Part shown: positions 43,450 through 48,555 of the stretch, piece after piece | How the letters are laid out: each line of letters starts with the position of its first letter | Numbering within the stretch: position 1 is the stretch's first letter | NCBI RefSeq assembly: GCF_900109555.1 | Contig: NZ_FNZV01000019.1 | Coordinates: forward strand, 1-48,555 | Length of the DNA stretch: 48,555 nucleotides | Reading direction: 5' to 3' | From: Pacificibacter marinus | GTDB lineage: Bacteria; Pseudomonadota; Alphaproteobacteria; Rhodobacterales; Rhodobacteraceae | Made by a program: the position numbers and the translations under genes | Notes under the pieces: model-generated | Told to the model about the DNA's origin: nothing | What the model saw: the letters and a program-made list of their open reading frames with translations, nothing else | The model's database searches: none

Positions 43450-43940
43450 GTAGGGATACTCCGGGATGCGCGGTAAATTGTTATGGCCTCGAAAATACGG
43501 TAGCCAGAGAATGCGGCCCAAACAACACCACAGATCGAGATTGAAATATGTGTTATCAATAAGTTAGCACGCATCATGACAGAGCTCTGCATTGCGCCGA
43601 ACTTGGCATATTCAATGCCATACCAGATAAACATGAGTGAGAATGCAAAGGTAAAAACCAGTACGATGCCGTTTTGAAACAAAATCATCAACGGACGCTT
43701 TGCATCAGGGATGACGCGTACATCAAAATGGGTGCCCTCCCAAACCGCAATCATCGCGCCGATCATCACAACCCAGACAAAAAGGAATGTGGCAAGCTCT
43801 TCGGTCCAAAGGTAGACGGGGATGATACCAGTGTAGCGTGCGATCACTTGCATCGCGACAGGGATTGCCAGAGCGGCAACCAATGTACCAAGCGCAATAC
43901 GCAAAAATTGGCAAAACTTTTCTAAAAACAACCCGACCAT
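43446..43940 (-). CDS. dctQ: TRAP transporter small permease (DctQ family)
   Basis: A protein of 164 residues with four transmembrane helices (about 15-35, 46-66, 88-108 and 125-147). The motifs QVIARYTG, WTEELATFLFVWVVMIGAMIAVWEGTHFDV are the conserved DctQ core. The ATG at 43940 follows a GGGGGA site; an in-frame TTG six codons earlier is less likely. It overlaps dctM by 4 bases and lies 86 bases after dctP across a hairpin. Confidence 0.92.
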   Translation of the reverse strand: MVGLFLEKFCQFLRIALGTLVAALAIPVAMQVIARYTGIIPVYLWTEELATFLFVWVVMIGAMIAVWEGTHFDVRVIPDAKRPLMILFQNGIVLVFTFAFSLMFIWYGIEYAKFGAMQSSVMMRANLLITHISISICGVVWAAFSGYRIFEAITIYRASRSIPT

Positions 43941-43977
43941 TTGTCCCCCGATGCCCAATTGCAGGGCTTGTCATGAT

Positions 43978-44011
43978 GGCACCCCAGACAGAGAAAATCT
44001 GCTGGGATGCC
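43978..44011 (-). terminator. Stem-loop between dctP and dctQ
   Basis: An inverted repeat with arms of about 10 bp and one mismatch (43978-43987 with 44002-44011) lies 15 bases after the dctP stop. No T tract follows. As in the ytf and urt operons, it follows the binding-protein gene and likely favours its expression. Confidence 0.55.
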
Positions 44012-44026
44012 AGTATTTAATTTTGA

Positions 44027-45028
44027 TTATTTCGCGCGAATTGCAGCCAAAAGTTCAGCCGCGCCGAGGTCTGCAGCGTAAGCATCTTGCACTGGGATCA
44101 CCATTTCAAGAAGCTGGTCACGGCCCTCAAACTCATTTGTCATAACTTGACCTGCGTCGACCATTTCTTGCAACTTCATGCCATCTTCGCTGGACTCGAT
44201 ATCTCGACCGATTTTACCCGCTTCAGCGCCCGCAGCCATCACAGCAGCTTGCAAATCTTCAGGCAATTTGCGGAATGATTTTCCGCTCATCACAAATGGA
44301 CGCACTGTGATCGAGTGACGTGTCAGCGTCAAATAAGGCGCAACTTCGTAGAACTTCAGATTTTGGATCGATGCAGCTTCGTTTTCAAAGCCTGCGATAA
44401 CGCCAGTTTGGATAGCGTTGTAGACTTCGTTATAGGCAATCGCAGATGGAGCTGCCGTCAGTGCCGAGAAAATTTGCGCTTGAATTGGCGCGCCCATCAC
44501 GCGCATTTTGTGACCTGCAAGCTCGTCGAGATTGTTGATCGCAGCGCTAGACAACAGGTTGCGCACCCCGCCCCCTGCATAGCCGATCACAACGATATCG
44601 GCTTTTTCGAGCAGTTCTTCTTCGAGTGGCTTAAGAACGTCACTCGACAGAACCGCTTCCCAATGCTCCAGATCGCGGAACAAAAACGGCATATCCATGA
44701 GCGGCACAGACGGGGCAAAGCTCGCCATGTTGGACGGGGCCATAACCGCGTAGTCGATCGCAACACCTTGCTGCAAGAACGTCAGAAAGTCGGATTCGTC
44801 ACCCAGTTCGCCGTTCAAGTTCAGGTCAAACGAAACATTGCCGTCATACTTTTCCGCCAAAATCGTCTCAAACGCACGCAGTGTTTTTGTGTAGGCGTGG
44901 TTCTCATCGAACATGCTTGCGCCGCGCAATGTGACGTCTTGCGCTTGTGCAAATGTAGTTGACGCTGCGAATGCGCAAACAATTGTTGCGCCCTTTAAAA
45001 TAGCCGTAGCCGAATTCAAAATAGTCAT
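44027..45028 (-). CDS. dctP: TRAP transporter solute-binding protein (DctP family)
   Basis: A periplasmic protein of 333 residues with a signal peptide (ends TFAQAQD). The conserved elements are present: the GELGDESDFLTFLQQG region, PFLFRDLEHWEAVL, the GYAGGGVRNLL segment, HKMRVMGAPIQ with the Arg that usually binds the ligand carboxylate, and YNEVYNAIQTGVIAGFENEA. The ligand is therefore an organic acid, possibly a sugar acid, but cannot be specified. The ATG at 45028 follows GGGAGGA with ideal spacing. It is first in the operon, divergent from the LysR gene. Confidence 0.94.
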   Translation of the reverse strand: MTILNSATAILKGATIVCAFAASTTFAQAQDVTLRGASMFDENHAYTKTLRAFETILAEKYDGNVSFDLNLNGELGDESDFLTFLQQGVAIDYAVMAPSNMASFAPSVPLMDMPFLFRDLEHWEAVLSSDVLKPLEEELLEKADIVVIGYAGGGVRNLLSSAAINNLDELAGHKMRVMGAPIQAQIFSALTAAPSAIAYNEVYNAIQTGVIAGFENEAASIQNLKFYEVAPYLTLTRHSITVRPFVMSGKSFRKLPEDLQAAVMAAGAEAGKIGRDIESSEDGMKLQEMVDAGQVMTNEFEGRDQLLEMVIPVQDAYAADLGAAELLAAIRAK

Positions 45029-45157
45029 AGTATCCTCCCAAGTGGTCTCATACATTCCTCCGCTTGGATCGCCATACAACAGCAAACGCACTCAATTCTC
45101 GCGATGTCATCAACGTCGATCCTTGCTAAGGCGCATCATTACATCAATTTGGATTCT

Positions 45158-45166
45158 AGTATACCA
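45158..45166 (-). promoter_or_regulatory. Extended -10 element and near-palindrome upstream of dctP
   Basis: On the minus strand this reads TGG-TATACT, an extended -10 box. It also lies inside an imperfect GTATAC-centred palindrome (45155-45168) that could be an operator. No good -35 is visible, which is usual for extended -10 promoters. The remaining 423 bases between dctP and the LysR gene are AT-rich, with no coding region seen. Confidence 0.35.
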
Positions 45167-45451
45167 GATTCTAATAAAACATATAATCTACTGAAATTCA
45201 TGTGGAAAATTCTGAATAATTGTTAACCTTCAATCATTTTGATCCGTACACATCCAGACAGATTCTCTGTTCGCGAAACACACACTCACTAAAGCTAACT
45301 TTAGAAAATTGACGTGCGATACCCGCGCCCAGTAGCGCGCAACCATGAGAACAAGCATGCTCCCTGTGCTGAAACCAACATAAGGGTTCCGAAATATTCA
45401 AATAACAAATATGAATGATAGCTTAAGCGCATTACTCTTATGGATAGGTTT

Positions 45452-46381
45452 ATGGACATTACCCTGATCAAGACGTTCATAGAGGTGGCCAACACTGGAT
45501 CGTTCGTCGCGGCCCGTGATCGCTTATTTGTAACGCAATCCGCCATCAGCTTGCGCATTCAGCGCCTTGAGGACAGTCTCGGGCACCAACTGTTTACCCG
45601 GTCCAAAGCTGGTGCGGTGCTAACACCTGAAGGCGTTCTTTTTGAACGTTATGCCCTAAGTCTTTTGAAGATTTGGGAAGAAGCCCGCCAGCAAATTGCC
45701 ATCCCACATGGGTATACGAGAGCTCTTAGTCTCGGGGCGCAATATTCTCTTTGGCCTGGGCTTGGCTTCCATTGGCTCGATGCTCTTCAGGCTGAAATGC
45801 CCGAACTGAGTGTCCATGCTGAAATGGGCACGGCTGACCGTATTACCCGTTTTCTAGTCGAAGGCGTGGTACAGGCCGCACTCCTTTATACACCACAGCT
45901 GCGGCCTGGGTTGATCGTGGAACCTGCTCTGGATGATGAACTGATCCTTGTAGCGTCCTATTCTGGCGCAACGCTAGAAACACTTACTGATTATGTGGCA
46001 GTCGATTGGGGTCCCGAGTTCACCCATGCCCTTGCAACAGCACTTCCGCACCTTACCGATTCCGGCAGATCAATGGCCTTGGGCGCTCTTACAATGGAGT
46101 ATATCGTCAACCGCCACGCAGCTGCATTTCTGCCTGCGCGGTCGGTCAGGCGCTATTTGAACGCAAATAAGCTCTACATTGTGGCCGACGCGCCACGGTT
46201 TCCCTACCCATCTTGGGTGGTTTGGCGCGATGATCTGGATGACGACTTGGCGCAGTTGGCGCGCGTCACGTTGAAAGCCGTTGTGCAAATAGCTGAAAAA
46301 AATCAGGAATCCTTAGTGGATGAATTAAAAATCATGGAAGACTACGATCCTGTACTCCACGCCTCAATTACAAACGAGTAA
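45452..46381 (+). CDS. LysR-family transcriptional regulator
   Basis: A regulator of 309 residues. The N-terminal winged helix-turn-helix (about 1-60) contains TFIEVANTGSFVAARDRLFVTQSAISLRIQRLE and LGHQLFTRS, followed by a LysR substrate-binding domain. ATG 45452 is chosen because the family starts right at MD-TLIKTF and an AGG lies just upstream; ATG 45440 is an alternative. Divergent from dctPQM, it is the obvious candidate regulator of that TRAP operon, responding to its substrate. The effector is unknown. Confidence 0.9.
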   Translation: MDITLIKTFIEVANTGSFVAARDRLFVTQSAISLRIQRLEDSLGHQLFTRSKAGAVLTPEGVLFERYALSLLKIWEEARQQIAIPHGYTRALSLGAQYSLWPGLGFHWLDALQAEMPELSVHAEMGTADRITRFLVEGVVQAALLYTPQLRPGLIVEPALDDELILVASYSGATLETLTDYVAVDWGPEFTHALATALPHLTDSGRSMALGALTMEYIVNRHAAAFLPARSVRRYLNANKLYIVADAPRFPYPSWVVWRDDLDDDLAQLARVTLKAVVQIAEKNQESLVDELKIMEDYDPVLHASITNE

Positions 46382-46506
46382 TTATCGCTTTACCTATAAA
46401 TAATCTGAATTTTCCTCATGCATCTAGGTTCGATAAACCCAGTGTCAGCAGAGATGCTTTCGGGCCATTGACGGTTCGGATCACTTCTTTCGAAGAGGAT
46501 TGTCCT

Positions 46507-47361
46507 ATGAAAAATCTCGTAAAATTCGCCACTGTATCCGCATTGGCATTGATCGTTGCTGGGCCTGTATACGCACAAAACACAATCACAGGTATTACCG
46601 GTCTGAACGACCAGATCGACGACATCACAACTGAAGTTGAACGTGACCAGCGTCGCGGTGAAGACGCTGAGCGCTTTGGTGTAAATGGTGTTGCGCAAGG
46701 CTGGCGTGGTTCGTTTGCTTTGTCGGCTTCCGGCACATCGGGCAACGCTGACAACGTAGAGTTGGCTGGCGCAGGCCGCTTGACTTACGGCGTGGGCGAC
46801 TGGAACCACCTTGCTGGTTTCGCGATTGAATACGGCGAAGCAAATGGCGCAAAGTACGAAGAAAAGTTTTTTGGTACGTATGAAGCCAGCCGTTACTTCA
46901 CACCAGAATTCTATATGTTTGCGCTTGGCCGCTTCCAGTATGACGGCATACTTGCCGACGACGCTGGTACAATCCTGCCTGGTTCAGAAACTGATGCGTT
47001 CCTCGGTTTTGGCCCTGGTTACCGCGCCATAAACCAACCGAACCACACATGGCGTGTTCAAGCAGGTCCCGGCGCACGTTACTTTAAGGATTCGACTGAC
47101 GTATCCGATACAGAAGTCGGCTTTATCGTATCCTCACGCTACTTCTATGCGTTCACAGATACCGTGTCGTTTACAAACGATACTGACGTCCTTGGATCGA
47201 AAACGAACACCATCGTCTCAAACGACGCTGGCATGAACTTCAAGCTTTCAAATAACTTGTCTACCCGAGTGAGCTACCGCACAGACTACAACACAGATCC
47301 AACTGTAGGTCTGAAATCGACTGACAATACTTTCGGAGTTTCGTTGGTCTTGGGCTTCTAA
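46507..47361 (+). CDS. DUF481-family outer-membrane beta-barrel protein
   Basis: A protein of 284 residues with a clear signal peptide (about 23 residues, ends PVYAQ). The remainder is strand-rich: alternating polar/hydrophobic stretches such as GWRGSFALSASGTSGNAD, KFFGTYEASRYFTPEFYMFALGRFQYDG and FGPGYRAI, and a terminal aromatic in LVLGF, all typical of DUF481/YdiY outer-membrane proteins. Its function in the family is unclear (salt- or acid-related expression in some species). ATG 46507 follows GAAGAGGA. It is a single gene with its own strong terminator. Confidence 0.88.
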   Translation: MKNLVKFATVSALALIVAGPVYAQNTITGITGLNDQIDDITTEVERDQRRGEDAERFGVNGVAQGWRGSFALSASGTSGNADNVELAGAGRLTYGVGDWNHLAGFAIEYGEANGAKYEEKFFGTYEASRYFTPEFYMFALGRFQYDGILADDAGTILPGSETDAFLGFGPGYRAINQPNHTWRVQAGPGARYFKDSTDVSDTEVGFIVSSRYFYAFTDTVSFTNDTDVLGSKTNTIVSNDAGMNFKLSNNLSTRVSYRTDYNTDPTVGLKSTDNTFGVSLVLGF

Positions 47362-47407
47362 GATTGGCGATAGGGTAGCTTTACATCGCACCCACAAGGT
47401 CTATCTG

Positions 47408-47438
47408 AACAGAGAATGGGGCAACCCGTTCTCTGTTT
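47408..47438 (+). terminator. Strong terminator after the DUF481 gene
   Basis: A 13-bp stem (47408-47420 with 47425-47437, one G-T pair) is closed by a GCAA tetraloop of the stable GNRA type and ends in TTT. It lies 47 bases after the stop codon. A clear intrinsic terminator. Confidence 0.75.
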
Positions 47439-47786
47439 CGTAAGCAGTGCATAGAGACCCTGATGCCCGCAGTAGATTGCCAGATATTAGATCTATTTGT
47501 AACACGGGGCGTGTCAGCAAGGAACCTTCGACATTCACGTAAAGCGGGGCACCTGCGGCCGATTGATCGGCAAGATACCAGCCCACCAAACTGATCTAAG
47601 CCGGAAATCTCTGGACCCAGGTGTTCCAAGGTTGGGGGCAAGAGAATCAACCCCAAGAACTCCACGCAAAGCTGGAGGGAACTAGGGGCTCAGGTCATTG
47701 ATTCTAGCAGACACATTGCACTCCGTCGCAAATATTAAAGTTGCTCGAAGTTTGTGGCTCAAGCCGAATTATCGTCGGCGCAGACT
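47439..47786. other. Gene-free stretch between the DUF481 terminator and the Lrp gene
   Basis: About 350 bases. Two short minus-strand frames are open but lack ribosome sites and match nothing I recognise. One weak 6-bp hairpin occurs at about 47631-47655. It may contain remnants of older genes, which cannot be decided here. Confidence 0.4.
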
Positions 47787-48269
47787 TTAGATTTGCGAGA
47801 GCACGTCGAAAGGGGGCGGTCCGTTCTTAATGGATTTTGTCACAATGTAGCTGAAGTATCGTGACACACCTGCACGCTGCTCTAAAACGACATCAATCAT
47901 TTCTTGATAGCTATCGATATCGCGGGTGATGACCTGCAACAGATAATCATAGCCCCCTCCGAGTGCCCAACAGCCGGTAATTTCGTCGTGACGCGCAATT
48001 TCTCGTTCAAATCGGTCGAAATTCTGAGCCTTATGCTCACCAAGCTCGATCATCACAAAAACCGTGACATTTGGGCCAATGGCGCGAAGTGCAAATTCTG
48101 TTCGGTAGCCAGTTATCACTCCGGCTTTTTCCAACCTTTGCATACGATCCCAGCATGCAGTTGGGCGCAGGTCAAGGCGACGTGCCAGCTCACTTTTGCT
48201 TACCCGCCCATTTTTGGCGAGGTGCGCCAGCAACGCAATATCTATTCTGTCCAATCGAACCATACTCAT
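47787..48269 (-). CDS. Lrp/AsnC-family transcriptional regulator
   Basis: A regulator of 160 residues. The N-terminal helix-turn-helix starts LDRIDIALLAHLAKNGRVSKSELARRLDLRPTACWDRMQRLE (about 4-45), followed by an effector-binding RAM domain with GVITGYRTEFALRAIG and the GCWALGGGYDYLLQVITRD core. The Cys-Trp in the recognition helix (PTACWDRMQRL), where most Lrp proteins have PV-RR, is a variant also seen in a subgroup of AsnC regulators. No amino-acid gene is adjacent on this side, so the target is unknown. Confidence 0.92.
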   Translation of the reverse strand: MSMVRLDRIDIALLAHLAKNGRVSKSELARRLDLRPTACWDRMQRLEKAGVITGYRTEFALRAIGPNVTVFVMIELGEHKAQNFDRFEREIARHDEITGCWALGGGYDYLLQVITRDIDSYQEMIDVVLEQRAGVSRYFSYIVTKSIKNGPPPFDVLSQI

Positions 48270-48448
48270 GAAGACATCATGTCAAACATGCTAAACAACT
48301 TGTCAACTGCAATGCAAAACAGACGATTAGGAACATGATGAAATGTTCCTAATAAACTAATCTTCGGGCGCTGCGAGATATCCCAAACTTTGGCCCATGC
48401 CGCCTATCAAACGAGTGGCAAAGTGCCACCCGCCGCCAAGCTGGATGA

Positions 48449-48553
48449 TCAAGTGCGACAATAGCCGGCCACATTGAAATTATGGGCGTTAACGATATCA
48501 TCTGGATGATCAGACGTTGTGAGGATAAACACCGGCGTCGAAGACAGCCGACT
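48449..48553 (-). pseudogene. Partial response-regulator receiver sequence at the window edge
   Basis: Reading in from the right edge on the minus strand, 34 codons give PVFILTTSDHPDDI, then NAHNFNVAGYC, then a stop. This matches the second half of Rcp1-like receiver domains (usual form VVLTTSDDE-DI--AY---V-GYI-KP), but the frame stops right where the conserved Lys-Pro should follow. The domain therefore appears truncated or frameshifted; no good continuation was found in the other frames. The N-terminal part lies outside the window. The rest of 48270-48555 contains no other gene I can support. Confidence 0.5.
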
Positions 48554-48555
48554 AT

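Noticed and set aside
47381-47665. Minus-strand open frames after the DUF481 gene as a small gene
   Set aside because: They run through the DUF481 terminator and lack a start signal; no family recognised.

Overview
The window looks like chromosomal DNA of a marine alphaproteobacterium, most probably a Rhodobacterales (Roseobacter-group) relative. This is inferred from gene content and style: UrtABCDE, a DctPQM TRAP system, the YtfQRT-YjfF sugar transporter, the acs/DUF4212/symporter/DUF294 cluster, many ATGA-type gene overlaps and moderate GC. The species cannot be named from this sequence. There is no CRISPR array, no rRNA, no prophage and no intact insertion sequence. Mobile DNA appears only as two decayed transposase tails.

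Layout. (1) 1-9150, plus strand: acetyl-CoA synthetase, a DUF4212 small subunit with its Na+/solute symporter, a cNMP-binding/CBS/DUF294 nucleotidyltransferase-like protein, a small membrane protein, a receiver-like protein lacking its phosphorylation residues, and a membrane PAS/kinase-like protein fused to a DEDDh 3'-5' exonuclease. This reads as acetate uptake and activation coupled to an unusual, apparently non-canonical signalling module. (2) 9139-18217, minus strand: a Nudix hydrolase, then a type I secretion operon read as adhesin, TolC-like protein, ABC exporter and HlyD-like adaptor. The adhesin of about 1049 residues with Ig-like repeats is the likely cargo. (3) 18454-20895: a Cu+ P-type ATPase. 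(4) 21175-24526: dgoK, dgoA, an SMP-30 lactonase and an aldose 1-epimerase, which are the later and lactone/mutarotation steps of De Ley-Doudoroff galactose catabolism. (5) 24904-24980: tRNA-Met(CAU), then an ureidoglycine aminohydrolase-like bicupin. (6) 26044-31366, minus: a galactofuranose/galactose-type ABC transporter (ytfQ, ytfR, ytfT, yjfF) ending in a FadR-type GntR regulator. (7) 31637-37634, minus: the urea ABC transporter urtABCDE. (8) 38418-41213: a long methyl-accepting chemotaxis protein. (9) 41214-42138: a gene-poor scar with IS3- and IS110-family remnants. (10) 42139-46381: a TRAP transporter (dctPQM, minus) divergent from a LysR regulator. (11) 46507-48269: a DUF481 outer-membrane protein and an Lrp/AsnC regulator. 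A response-regulator fragment lies at the right edge.

The two most interesting points are these. First, the acetate cluster holds a receiver without its phospho-Asp, Thr/Ser or Lys beside a kinase-like protein without a visible catalytic His that ends in a complete exonuclease domain. Second, the same palindrome (AAGT-N3-ACTT, with a FadR-type GT-N3-AC core) lies just upstream of both dgoK and ytfQ. This suggests that the GntR protein at the end of the ytf operon controls both galactose uptake and catabolism.
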